Shown here piece after piece: positions 21,414 to 30,235 of a DNA stretch of 64,000 nucleotides. The DNA is from Jatrophihabitans sp. (GTDB taxonomy: Bacteria; Actinomycetota; Actinomycetes; Mycobacteriales; Jatrophihabitantaceae): assembly GCA_025927835.1 (NCBI GenBank), contig JAICKR010000001.1, positions 1-64,000 on the forward strand, read 5' to 3'. The notes under the pieces were generated by a model, which did no database searches, was not told the DNA's origin, and saw nothing but the letters and a program-made list of their open reading frames with translations. Both the position numbers and the translations under genes were made by a program. Numbering within the stretch: the stretch's first letter is position 1; every line of letters starts with the position of its first letter.

Positions 21414-22619
21414 GTGACGGGTCAGCGGACGGCGCCGGAGACGCGGGAGACGCGGGAGACTCAGCGCGTCCGGCGTGCCACTGTCGCGGTCGCGGTCACC
21501 TTCTTCGTCCACGGCATGCTGTTCGCGTCCTGGACGGCGCACATCCCGCACGTGAAGGCGCATCTCGCCATCAACGACGGCGCCCTCGGTCTCGCGCTGC
21601 TGGCCACCCCGATCGGCTCGTCCGCCGCGATGTGGGTCGCCGCCTACCTGCTGCCGCGGGTCGGCAGTGCGCCGGTGCTGCGGGTCGCGCTGGTCGGCTA
21701 TTGCGCCGCCGGCCCGTTCGTCGGGTTCGCCGGTTCGATGCCCGCCTTCGCGGTCGCGTTGTTCTTCTGGGGCGCGTTCATGGGTGCGCTCGACACGTCG
21801 ATGAACACCCAGGCGCTCACCGTCGAGGTGGTCCGGCGCCGCCCGCTGATGAACGGCATGCACGCAGCATGGGGCGTCGGCGCGTTCGCCGGCGGCGGCA
21901 TCGGCTCGCTCGGCGTGGCGCTCGATCTCAGCCTCGGCCGGCAGCTGCTGATCCTCGGCGGCACCGTCGTCCTGGTGGTCGGCTGGCTGTCGCTGTCCCT
22001 CCTACCCGACCCGGCGCGCGACACCAGCCCCCGCACCGGCCGCGGCCTGCGCGGCATCCCGGCGCCGCTGGTGCTGCTCGGCGTGGTCGCGTTCGCGTCG
22101 ATGCTGTGCGAGGGTGCGGCCGCCGACTGGTCGGGCGTCTACCTGCACGACTCGCTCGGCGGCGCTCGCGCGGTCAGCGGCATCGGGTTCACCGGTTTCG
22201 CGCTCGCGATGGTGCTGGTGCGCTTCTTCGGCAACCGGTTGCTGGCCCGCCATCCCGCCGACGTGCTGCTGCCGGTGCTCGCCGGCGTCACCTGCGTCGG
22301 GTTCTCCATCGCGCTGGTCGTCGACTCGGTGCCGGCGGGCATCGTCGGGTTCTTCCTGCTCGGTCTCGGTGTCGGCACGGTCGTCCCGACCGCGTTCAGC
22401 GCCGCCGGCCGGCTGCCCGGTGTGCATCCCGGCGTCGGCGTCGCGACCGTGTCCGGGCTGGGTACTGCCGGTTTCGTACTCGGCCCGCCGGTCATCGGCC
22501 AGGTTGCGAACGCCACGTCGCTGCCGGTCGCACTCGGCCTGGTGCCGGTGCTGCTCGCGCTGATCACGGTGGCGACGCGGCGCGTGACGGTTCTGCACCA
22601 GCCGCTCCCTGCCGCGTAG
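21414..22619 (+). CDS. MFS transporter
   Basis: Multiple TM helices; FWGAFMGALDTSMNTQALTVE, GMHAAWGVGAFAGGGIGS. GTG start inferred. Confidence 0.87.
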   Translation: MTGQRTAPETRETRETQRVRRATVAVAVTFFVHGMLFASWTAHIPHVKAHLAINDGALGLALLATPIGSSAAMWVAAYLLPRVGSAPVLRVALVGYCAAGPFVGFAGSMPAFAVALFFWGAFMGALDTSMNTQALTVEVVRRRPLMNGMHAAWGVGAFAGGGIGSLGVALDLSLGRQLLILGGTVVLVVGWLSLSLLPDPARDTSPRTGRGLRGIPAPLVLLGVVAFASMLCEGAAADWSGVYLHDSLGGARAVSGIGFTGFALAMVLVRFFGNRLLARHPADVLLPVLAGVTCVGFSIALVVDSVPAGIVGFFLLGLGVGTVVPTAFSAAGRLPGVHPGVGVATVSGLGTAGFVLGPPVIGQVANATSLPVALGLVPVLLALITVATRRVTVLHQPLPAA

Positions 22620-22634
22620 ACACGGCCCGATACC

Positions 22635-23195
22635 GTGCCGGATGTGCCCCGGCTGATCGTGCTCAACGGACCGCCCGCGATCGGCAAGACCACGCTCGCC
22701 CGCCGCTACGCGAACGACCACGCGCTCGCGCTGGCGCTCGACATCGACAGCGTGCGGCGGCTGCTCGGGCGGTGGCGGGACGACCCGGCGCGCGCCGGCC
22801 TGCTCGCCCGCACGATGACCCTCACGCTGGCCCGGGTGCATCTCGGCAGCGGCTACGATGTCGTACTGCCGCAGTTCCTGGGTCGGGTCGAGTTCCTGCA
22901 GGAGGCCGAGAAGGTCGCCAAGGAGGCCGGGTCGAGTTTTCACGAGTTCGTGCTGATGAGCGATCGCGACGACGTCGTGCGCCGGTTCAACGAGCGGACC
23001 GCGACATCCCGCGACCCCGCGCACGTCGAGGCCGGCGAGCTCGTCGCGAAGCTCGGCGGGGACGAGACGCTGTTCGCGATGTACGACCGGCTGCTGCTGA
23101 TGATCTCTGCCAGGCCGCAGACGCAGGTCGTGCAGTGCCCGGAAGGCGGGGTGGACGAGGTGTACAAGCTGCTGCTGGCGAAGCTGCGCGCCTGA
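22635..23195 (+). CDS. P-loop AAA/zeta-type kinase-like protein
   Basis: LIVLNGPPAIGKTTLARRYA Walker A; DIDSVR; LMSDRDDVVRRFNER. Confidence 0.75.
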   Translation: MPDVPRLIVLNGPPAIGKTTLARRYANDHALALALDIDSVRRLLGRWRDDPARAGLLARTMTLTLARVHLGSGYDVVLPQFLGRVEFLQEAEKVAKEAGSSFHEFVLMSDRDDVVRRFNERTATSRDPAHVEAGELVAKLGGDETLFAMYDRLLLMISARPQTQVVQCPEGGVDEVYKLLLAKLRA

Positions 23196-23235
23196 CCGGC
23201 GCTTGATCGCCGCGCCGGATGGGCAGGCTTTCGGG

Positions 23236-23985
23236 GTGACCGATTCGGGCAGCTTCCGGCGCGACACGAACTACCTCACCACCCGCATCACCGTGCCCGC
23301 GATGGTTGACATCCCCACCGGGCAGGTGGTCACCAACGACTTCGCGCAGATCACCCTGGACCTGTCGACCGAGTGGCGCGCCTACCATCGCAAGGGCGCG
23401 CCGGAGCTGTATCCCGAGCGGTTGCGCGACGAGATCGACGCGGTGGCCGCGATCGTGTACGAGGACGTCAACAACGGCGTGTACGAATGTGGCTTCGCGA
23501 GCAGTCAGGCCGCGTACGAGCAGGCGTATCGGACGTTGTTCGATCGCCTCGACTGGCTCTCCGACCGGCTCGCCCGCCGTCGCTACCTGGTCGGCGACAC
23601 GATCAGCGAGGCCGACGTTCGGCTGTTCACCACGCTGGTCCGCTTCGACGCCGTCTACCACGGACACTTCAAGTGCAACCGGAACAAGCTCAGCGAGCTA
23701 CCGGTGTTGTGGGCGTACGCGCGCGACCTCTTCCAGACTCCGGGATTCGGCGACACCATCGACTTCGTGCACATCAAGCGGCACTACTACGAGGTGCACG
23801 ACACGATCAACCCGTCCGGCATCGTCCCGCTCGGCCCGGACCTGCGTGGCTGGCTGAGCCCGCACGGGCGGCAGGCGCTCGGCGGCCGCCCATTGGGCGC
23901 CGGCACTCCCCCGCCGCCGCCGCGGCCCGACGAGGTCGTGCCGGCCGCGCACGGCCCCCGGCGTGAGCAGCGCCGCGCCGCTTAG
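23236..23985 (+). CDS. glutathionyl-hydroquinone-reductase-like (Xi GST family) protein, N-terminal thioredoxin domain largely missing
   Basis: C-terminal GST domain well conserved (VTNDFAQITLDLSTEW, YLVGDTISEADVRLFTTLVRFD, FKCNRNKL, PVLWAYARDLFQTPGFG) but no CPxA/CPxC motif; N-term SGSFRRDTNYLTTRI joins directly to TVPAMVDIPTGQ. Confidence 0.8.
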   Translation: MTDSGSFRRDTNYLTTRITVPAMVDIPTGQVVTNDFAQITLDLSTEWRAYHRKGAPELYPERLRDEIDAVAAIVYEDVNNGVYECGFASSQAAYEQAYRTLFDRLDWLSDRLARRRYLVGDTISEADVRLFTTLVRFDAVYHGHFKCNRNKLSELPVLWAYARDLFQTPGFGDTIDFVHIKRHYYEVHDTINPSGIVPLGPDLRGWLSPHGRQALGGRPLGAGTPPPPPRPDEVVPAAHGPRREQRRAA

Positions 23986-24923
23986 GCCGGCTCTCCCGCC
24001 CAGGCCAACACCCGCAGCGCGCGCAGTGTGTTCCATCTGCTCGGCTTGCCGTCGCCGTCCTCGATGACGAAGTGCACCGCGCCGGGATGTGTCTTCTCCA
24101 GTAGCCAGCTGCCGTCGGGCTGCCGCTTCGAACGCACCAGTTCGAGCGCCTCGTCGAGCCGCAGGTCGGGCCGGTCACCGGCGGCGCGGAAGTAGTCGAG
24201 CGCCCACAGCACGTCGTAGTGCCACCACGTCGGGAATGCGAACCGCAGGAAGTCGGGATCGACCACTTCGCCGGTGCTCGCCCGGCGGTGCAGGCGCCGC
24301 TCCAGCAAGTACTCCTCGCCGCGCCGCCGCGCAGCGAGCGACTGTGCCGAGCCACCGGTCGCGCGCTCGTACTCGAGCAGCCCGTCCAGCACGCACAGGG
24401 TCGTGTTGAACGACGAGCGCACCGAACCGTTCTCCGCCTCGCAGTTCCAGCCGCCGTCGTCGAGCTGCTCGCCGAGCAGTCTCGTGACGATGGCGCCGAC
24501 GTCGACGCCGAAGTAGGCGCCCACCGCGACCGTCCGCCCGTTGATGCACGGCTCGACCTCACCGGCGAAGAACGGCTGGCCGGCGTGCTCCCACCGGCAG
24601 TTCTTGTCCACCAGCTCGATAGCCTCGCGGACCGGCGCCGCGCTCGGGTCGACCCCGAAGTCGCGCAGCAGCGTCAGCGACGGGAACGTCGAGGTCCACG
24701 GCTGGCCGGCGGAGAAATCGCCGCGGAAGTCGCCGGGGAAGCAAGCGCCGCCCGCCCACTGGCCGTCCGGGTCGCGCGCGGCGAGCAGTCGCGCACCCCA
24801 GCCCTCCCCGGCCACCCAGGCCCGCTCGGCCGCCACCTCGTCGGGCGGTGCGCCGGTGAGGTCGCGCATCACCTGCCAGCGCAGCGCCGGATCCGAGTCG
24901 AGCAGCCAGTCGGTGACGATCAC
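23982..24923 (-). CDS. squalene-cyclase/prenyltransferase-repeat-like protein
   Basis: WLLDSDPALRWQVMRDL; DGGWNCE and QPDGSWLLE repeats. GTG start inferred. Confidence 0.65.
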   Translation of the reverse strand: MIVTDWLLDSDPALRWQVMRDLTGAPPDEVAAERAWVAGEGWGARLLAARDPDGQWAGGACFPGDFRGDFSAGQPWTSTFPSLTLLRDFGVDPSAAPVREAIELVDKNCRWEHAGQPFFAGEVEPCINGRTVAVGAYFGVDVGAIVTRLLGEQLDDGGWNCEAENGSVRSSFNTTLCVLDGLLEYERATGGSAQSLAARRRGEEYLLERRLHRRASTGEVVDPDFLRFAFPTWWHYDVLWALDYFRAAGDRPDLRLDEALELVRSKRQPDGSWLLEKTHPGAVHFVIEDGDGKPSRWNTLRALRVLAWAGEPA

Positions 24924-25008
24924 GAGGACACGTATACACCGCCCCCGTGACATGCCGCCGCAGTACATGAGACGATGTGTCGCGGATACTTCGGACGGGA
25001 GTGAGTCG

Positions 25009-26754
25009 ATGACCGCAACACCGCGCCTCGTGCCGTCGACAGACGGTGTGCGGCTCGCCGTGTACGAGTCCGGCAACCCGGACGGGCCGACGATCGTCGC
25101 GATCCACGGCTACCCGGACAACCACACGGTGTGGGACGGCGTGGCCGACCTGCTCGGCGCCGACTACCGCGTCGTGACCTACGACGTGCGCGGCGCCGGC
25201 GAGTCGGACAAGCCCGGTGCACGCAGCGCATACCGGCTGCGCCAGCTCGTCGACGACTTTGCCGCGGTGCTCGACGCCGTGAGCCCGGCCGATCCGGTGC
25301 ATGTGCTCGCGCACGACTGGGGCTCGATGCAGACCTGGCCCGCGGTCACCGATCCGGCGCTCGCCGGTCGGGTCGCGTCGTTCACCTCGATCTCCGGCCC
25401 GTCGCTGGACTACGTCGGGGCCTGGATGCAGCGCGCGTACCGGCATCCGCGTGCGGCGCTGCGCCAGCTCGCGCACTCGTACTACATGTTCCTGTTCCAG
25501 ATCCCCGGCTTACCCGAGGCAGCCGCGCGTGCCGGCGTCATCGACCGCGGTGCACGCAACGGCGGCCGTCGCTGGCGCAGTGCGTTGGCGGCGAGTGGCA
25601 ATCCGGTGCGCAGCGAGGCCGACCAGGTCAACGGCATCTCGCTCTACCGCGCGAACATGCTCAACCGGATGTCCGGGCCGCGGCCGCGGCCGGCGACGAT
25701 GCCGGTGCAGGTGATCGTCCCGATGCACGACCCGTATGCCACGCCGGAGTTGGTCGTCGCGGTGGCACAGCCGTGGGTGGCCGACCTGACCGTGAACCGC
25801 ATCGCCGGCGGCCACTGGGTCGTCAGCGAGCGGCCGGACGTCATCGCGCGGCTCACCCGCGAGTTCGTCGCGCGACCCGCCGGCGTGTCCGAACCGATCG
25901 CCCACGGTGAGTTCGGCGGCCGGCTCGCGGTCGTGACTGGCGGCGCGCGCGGTATCGGGCGGGCCACTGCACTCGAGTTCGCGCGCCGCGGCGCGAACGT
26001 CGTGGTGGCCGACGTCAACGACGTGGCCGCGAAGGAAGCCGTCGGCGAGTTGCAGGAGCTGGGCGTACAGGCGTGGGCGATGCACCTCGACGTGTCCGAC
26101 GGCGCGGCTTGGGAGGAGTTCGCGACGCGGGTGCGCGACAAGCACGGTGTGCCCGACGTCGTGGTCAACAACGCCGGCATCGGCATGGGCGGCCCGTTCC
26201 TGGCCACCTCGGTCGACGATTGGGAACGCATCCTCGGCGTCAACGTGTGGGGCGTCATCCACGGCTGCCGGCTGTTCGCGCGGCAGATGGCCGAACGCGG
26301 CAGCGGCGGGCACATCGTCAACATCTCGTCCTCGGCGGCATTCGCGCCATCGGTGCTGCTGCCTGCGTACGCCACGACGAAGGCCGCCGTGCTCATGCTG
26401 TCCGAGTGCCTGCGCGCCGAGCTCGAGCGCGAGGACATCGGGGTCACCGCGGTCTGCCCCGGCGTCATCAACACCGACATCACCCGCACGACGGTGCATG
26501 TCGGCGCGGACGCGGAGACCTCGCAGCGGATGCGTGAGTTGTCGGTGGCCGCGTTCGAGCGGCGCGGTTACGGCCCCGAGAAGGTCGCCGCCCAGATCGC
26601 GGACGCGGTGCGCGCCAACAAGCCGATCGCGGTGATCACGCCTGAGGCCAAGGCGATGCGCGCGATCAACCGGTTCGCTCCCGCGGTGAGCCGGCGGCTC
26701 GCCAAGATCGACCCGAACCGGCTACAGCCCGACCGCCTGCTCAAGCGCGGCTAG
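25009..26754 (+). CDS. ephD: alpha/beta hydrolase - short-chain dehydrogenase fusion (EphD-like)
   Basis: N-half AIHGYPDNHTVWDG, AHDWGSMQ; C-half VVTGGARGIGRATALEF, NNAGIGMGG, YATTKAAV. Confidence 0.85.
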   Translation: MTATPRLVPSTDGVRLAVYESGNPDGPTIVAIHGYPDNHTVWDGVADLLGADYRVVTYDVRGAGESDKPGARSAYRLRQLVDDFAAVLDAVSPADPVHVLAHDWGSMQTWPAVTDPALAGRVASFTSISGPSLDYVGAWMQRAYRHPRAALRQLAHSYYMFLFQIPGLPEAAARAGVIDRGARNGGRRWRSALAASGNPVRSEADQVNGISLYRANMLNRMSGPRPRPATMPVQVIVPMHDPYATPELVVAVAQPWVADLTVNRIAGGHWVVSERPDVIARLTREFVARPAGVSEPIAHGEFGGRLAVVTGGARGIGRATALEFARRGANVVVADVNDVAAKEAVGELQELGVQAWAMHLDVSDGAAWEEFATRVRDKHGVPDVVVNNAGIGMGGPFLATSVDDWERILGVNVWGVIHGCRLFARQMAERGSGGHIVNISSSAAFAPSVLLPAYATTKAAVLMLSECLRAELEREDIGVTAVCPGVINTDITRTTVHVGADAETSQRMRELSVAAFERRGYGPEKVAAQIADAVRANKPIAVITPEAKAMRAINRFAPAVSRRLAKIDPNRLQPDRLLKRG

Positions 26755-28098
26755 CTCCTCGTCGAGATAGCCGAGCAGGCGCTGCAGGTGCGGCACGGTG
26801 CGCCGGCACCCGGTGAGCCCGAACGCGACCCCGTCGGAGTAGCTCGTGCAGGTGATGTTGAGCGCCTGGCCGTCGAGCGGGATGGACAGCGGGTACAACC
26901 CGTCCAGCCGCGCGCCGTTCCAGTACAGCGGCTCGCGCGGGCCGGGCACGTTGGAGATCACCAGGTTGAACGGCGGGCGCAGCGTGCCGGTGAGGCCGAG
27001 CACGGGGTACAGCGCGAGCGGGCTGAGGCCGACTGCACTCATCGCCAGGATCTGCATCGGTGACATCGAGCCGAGGAAGTCCTTGCCGTCCTGCATCGAC
27101 CGATGCACGGCCTCCAGCCGCACACCGGCGTCGGCCTGATCGGTGCCGAGGTTGCACATGACCGCGCCGACCGCATTTCCGCCGCCGTCGCCCGCGCCGG
27201 CCTCGGCACTGTGCAGTGACACCGGCACCATGGCGATCAGTGGTGCATCGGGCAACGCGTCCATGCTGAGCAGGTAGCTGCGCAAGGCGCCCGCGCACAT
27301 CGCGAGCACGACGTCGTTGAGCGTGGCGTCGCTGGCCTTGCCCACGCCCTTGATGCGGTCGATCGGCCAGGACTGCGCGGCGAAGCGGCGAGCGCCGGTG
27401 ATCGGGACGTTGAGCATCGACTTGGGTGCGTTCAGCGACATCGCACCCCCCTGCTCGCGCAGCGCGCGATTGATCGTCTGCGCGAGCGCAGGCCCGAGCC
27501 CGACGATGTCGCCGAGCCGCTTGAGTGCCAGCTGCGCCGGGTTCGGATGCGTCCCTTCGGGCTTCTCGCGGGGTTCCGAGGCACGCGGCGCCCACGGCGC
27601 CGGCATCCCCCGCTCGTCAGCGTCGGAACTCATCATCCGCGACAGCAGCCGCAGCGCGGAGACGCCGTCCACCAGCGAGTGGTGCACCTTGAAGTAGGCG
27701 GCGTAGCGGCCGTCCTCGAGGCCCTCGATCAGGTGCATCTCCCAGAGCGGGCGGTGCCGGTCGAGCAGCGTGGAGTGCAGGCGCGAGCACAGCGCGAGCA
27801 GTTCGAGGACGCGGCCGGGATGCGGCAGCGCGTTGCGACGCACGTGATGTTCGAGGTCGAACATCTTGTCGACGTCCCAACCCCACTGGCCCAACGACGT
27901 GATCGAGCGCCGCGGCCGCTTCTGGAACAGCGGCGCCACCTCGTCCTGAGCGATGGCGTCGTCGAACATCTCGCGGACATCGATCGCGGTGGCCCCGTCC
28001 GGTGGCTGGAACAGCTGCAGGCTGCCGACGTGCATCGGGTGCTCGCGGGTCTCACCGAGCAGGAACAGCGAGTCCGTCGGCGGCATCGGCAGCAACAT
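26722..28098 (-). CDS. wax ester synthase / diacylglycerol acyltransferase (WS/DGAT)
   Basis: KVHHSLVDGVSAL (HHxxxDG), SNVPGPREPLYWNGARLDGLYP. Overlaps ephD tail by about 33 bp. Confidence 0.93.
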   Translation of the reverse strand: MLLPMPPTDSLFLLGETREHPMHVGSLQLFQPPDGATAIDVREMFDDAIAQDEVAPLFQKRPRRSITSLGQWGWDVDKMFDLEHHVRRNALPHPGRVLELLALCSRLHSTLLDRHRPLWEMHLIEGLEDGRYAAYFKVHHSLVDGVSALRLLSRMMSSDADERGMPAPWAPRASEPREKPEGTHPNPAQLALKRLGDIVGLGPALAQTINRALREQGGAMSLNAPKSMLNVPITGARRFAAQSWPIDRIKGVGKASDATLNDVVLAMCAGALRSYLLSMDALPDAPLIAMVPVSLHSAEAGAGDGGGNAVGAVMCNLGTDQADAGVRLEAVHRSMQDGKDFLGSMSPMQILAMSAVGLSPLALYPVLGLTGTLRPPFNLVISNVPGPREPLYWNGARLDGLYPLSIPLDGQALNITCTSYSDGVAFGLTGCRRTVPHLQRLLGYLDEELAALEQAVGL

Positions 28099-28198
28099 GT
28101 GCAGAGTCTTCCACCCTCGCACTGGACCATCACCGGAAAGCGTGGTTACGTCGGATTCGCCGGGAACGGCTGGGACGCGTTGGAAAGGCGGTGCGCAC

Positions 28199-28381
28199 AT
28201 GGTCGACTTCGATGATCTGAAGAAGGACGCGGAGAAGTTCGTCGACGAGCACGAGAAGCAGGTCGACGAGGGCATCGACAAGGCGGCGAATCTCGCCGGC
28301 GAGAAGTTCGGTCACGAGAAGCAGCTCGACGATGCCGCGGAGAAGCTCAAGGGCTTCACCGGCGAGCACGACAAGGCCTGA
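28199..28381 (+). CDS. small MT0933/Rv0909-like antitoxin-family protein
   Basis: 60 aa acidic/lysine helical protein MVDFDDLKKDAEKFVDEHEKQVDEGIDKAANLAGEKFGHEKQLDDAAEKLKGF. Confidence 0.6.
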   Translation: MVDFDDLKKDAEKFVDEHEKQVDEGIDKAANLAGEKFGHEKQLDDAAEKLKGFTGEHDKA

Positions 28382-28482
28382 ACCCGGTCGCGGGTGCGTT
28401 CACGTGAACGCACCTCGACCCGTGCTTGACGGTTGTCGCAGGGCCTAGGGTGTTGGCCCGTCTCGCGAACCGCGCGTCGCGA

Positions 28483-28776
28483 CTAGCCAGACAGGATCCG
28501 ATCGAGCACGACAGCAACGAGCACGCCGACGCCCAGCGCCCGGCGCCACGGGTTGACCCCGCGAGCCACCTCATCGCCGGCCCAGATCACCAGGGCGATA
28601 GTGCCGGCGGTCTTGAGCACCGTGGACCAGTGCCCTGTCGGATGAACGAGCCAGCCTGCGACAACGCACGCCATCCATAGCGCCAGCGGCAGGTTGGGGC
28701 GTTGGGCAATGACGATCTTGCCGGTGGTGCGGTCGCGGAACATCCAGTTCGTGGCGTTCCGCACCGCGCTGTTCAC
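28483..28776 (-). CDS. small membrane protein
   Basis: About 97 aa with three hydrophobic segments (PLALWMACVVAGWLVHP, LKTAGTIALVIWAGDEVARG, ALGVGVLVAVVL). GTG start inferred. Confidence 0.55.
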   Translation of the reverse strand: MNSAVRNATNWMFRDRTTGKIVIAQRPNLPLALWMACVVAGWLVHPTGHWSTVLKTAGTIALVIWAGDEVARGVNPWRRALGVGVLVAVVLDRILSG

Positions 28777-28915
28777 GGCTTCAGTCAAGTACAGCCGCCG
28801 AACTCCGGACCGGGCAGCCCGGTTTTGCGGTGCGCGGGGAAGCGGACGGCGAGCGTTCTGTCTCGTGCGGCGGGTATCGTGCGTCCACCCGGCTTCCCGG
28901 CGAGGAGATGACACG

Positions 28916-29215
28916 GTGCAGGCGGAGACGTTCGAGGCGTTCCGGGACGGTTTCCTCGCCCGGCACGAAAGCCGCATGGCTGACCTGTTGTCGACTGTCG
29001 GCAGCGCCCTGTTCGCCGCCGGCATGGGTCTGGCCGTTGTCGGCCGGCGCCGAGAAGGCGCTCGGACGTCGCTTGCCGGCGTCGCTGTCGCAGCGATCGC
29101 TCACCTCTTCCCGCCCGTCACGTTGCGCGAGGAAGTCGCTGCGATCCTGCGCCATCCGGCGTGGGCGCTGCGTTCCGAGGTGACCAGGATCCGACGGACC
29201 AAGCCTGCTGCCTGA
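28916..29215 (+). CDS. small membrane protein, weakly DUF962-like
   Basis: FEAFRDGFLARHESRMADLLSTVGSALFAAGMGLAVVG...; GTG start with GAGGAGA upstream. Confidence 0.5.
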   Translation: MQAETFEAFRDGFLARHESRMADLLSTVGSALFAAGMGLAVVGRRREGARTSLAGVAVAAIAHLFPPVTLREEVAAILRHPAWALRSEVTRIRRTKPAA

Positions 29216-29254
29216 GACGTCTGATCGAGACGGCGGACTGTCAGACTGGATCGC

Positions 29255-29653
29255 GTGCTCGGACACCTCGGCATCAACGTCCCCGACCTCGTAGCAGCCA
29301 AGGCGTACTACGACGACCTCATGCCGATGCTCGGATTCACAACATTCTTCGAGGCCGATGACGAGTTCTCGTATCGGCCGGCCGATGGGAAGCCTGGAGC
29401 ATTCATCTTCTTCTACCCGAGTGCCGAGGAGTCGGACTTCTCGCGTCACCGGACCGGGTTGCAGCACCTGGCCTTCATGGTGGCGTCGAGGTCAGCAGTA
29501 CGCGCGGTGCACGAGTGGGCCCTTGATCGCAGCGCCGAGATCATTCACGCGCCACAGGAGTTTCCGCGGTACCCGCCCCCGTACTACGCCAGCTTCTGGC
29601 TCGATCCGTTCGGCGTCATGCTCGAAGCCGTCTGCCACCACGATCTCGACTGA
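29255..29653 (+). CDS. VOC family protein
   Basis: LGHLGINVPDLVAAKAYYDDLMPMLGF...HLAFMV...YASFWLDPFGVMLEAVCHH. Confidence 0.85.
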   Translation: MLGHLGINVPDLVAAKAYYDDLMPMLGFTTFFEADDEFSYRPADGKPGAFIFFYPSAEESDFSRHRTGLQHLAFMVASRSAVRAVHEWALDRSAEIIHAPQEFPRYPPPYYASFWLDPFGVMLEAVCHHDLD

Positions 29654-29733
29654 GCAGTTCAACTGTCCATGGCATCGGTGGGCGGCTACGCTGCCGCGTG
29701 AAGCTTGCTTGCTGACAGGCGAGGGAGACGGTT

Positions 29734-30108
29734 ATGGCGCTCCGCGATGCCATGGGCGAATCGGTACGACCGTTCCTGCGCGACGGCGAGCAGCTGCAGG
29801 CTGTGATCGGCGCGCAGACTGCCAGCGCCTACGTGGCCGGGATTGCCGGCGTGTTGCCGTTCCTCGGACTGAATCGCTATCGAATAGTCGCCGTCACGTC
29901 GCAGCGCATCCTGGTGTTGGACGCCGGCAAGCTGAGCATGAAGAAGGCACGCAGCATCGTTACGGAGTTGCCCCGCGCTACGCCGTTGGGTCAGCCATCG
30001 GGAATCTGGCACGTCATCCCTGTAGATGGAGAGAAGCTGCGGGTGCCCAAGCGCTTCTTCAAGGACGTCGAACAGGCCAACGCAGAAGGCATGTCCGGGC
30101 CTCGCTGA
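29734..30108 (+). CDS. conserved hypothetical, PH-like fold
   Basis: 124 aa with YRIVAVTSQRILVLDAGKLSMKKARSIVTELPR, a PH-like pattern; preceded by a purine-rich RBS. Confidence 0.55.
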   Translation: MALRDAMGESVRPFLRDGEQLQAVIGAQTASAYVAGIAGVLPFLGLNRYRIVAVTSQRILVLDAGKLSMKKARSIVTELPRATPLGQPSGIWHVIPVDGEKLRVPKRFFKDVEQANAEGMSGPR

Positions 30109-30160
30109 CCTCGATCCCCGTGCCGGCGGCGTGAGCGGGCGTTCTCCGTTAGAAGCTGTT

Positions 30161-30230
30161 GATCGGGCTTTCCTCGATTGTGGTCGCTTTGGATCGTTGC
30201 CCAACGACCAAATTCGAGGAAAACGTGATC
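30161..30230. terminator. long imperfect hairpin between convergent genes
   Basis: GATCGGGCTTTCCTCGATTGTGGTCG (30161-30186) pairs with CGACCAAATTCGAGGAAAACGTGATC (30205-30230) at 21/26 positions; loop has an additional TTGG/CCAA. Confidence 0.5.
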
Positions 30231-30235
30231 CGGTG

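Noticed and set aside
19167-21863. 898-aa minus ORF overlapping MMPL transporter
   Set aside because: Out-of-frame shadow of the MMPL gene, low-complexity Arg/Pro/Ala composition.
22635-23195. Zeta-toxin of a toxin-antitoxin pair
   Set aside because: P-loop kinase resemblance only; no epsilon-like antitoxin next to it, and it follows an MFS gene closely.
29686-30204. 172-aa minus ORF opposite the PH-like gene
   Set aside because: Shadow ORF without motifs; the plus-strand ORF has an RBS and a plausible domain pattern.
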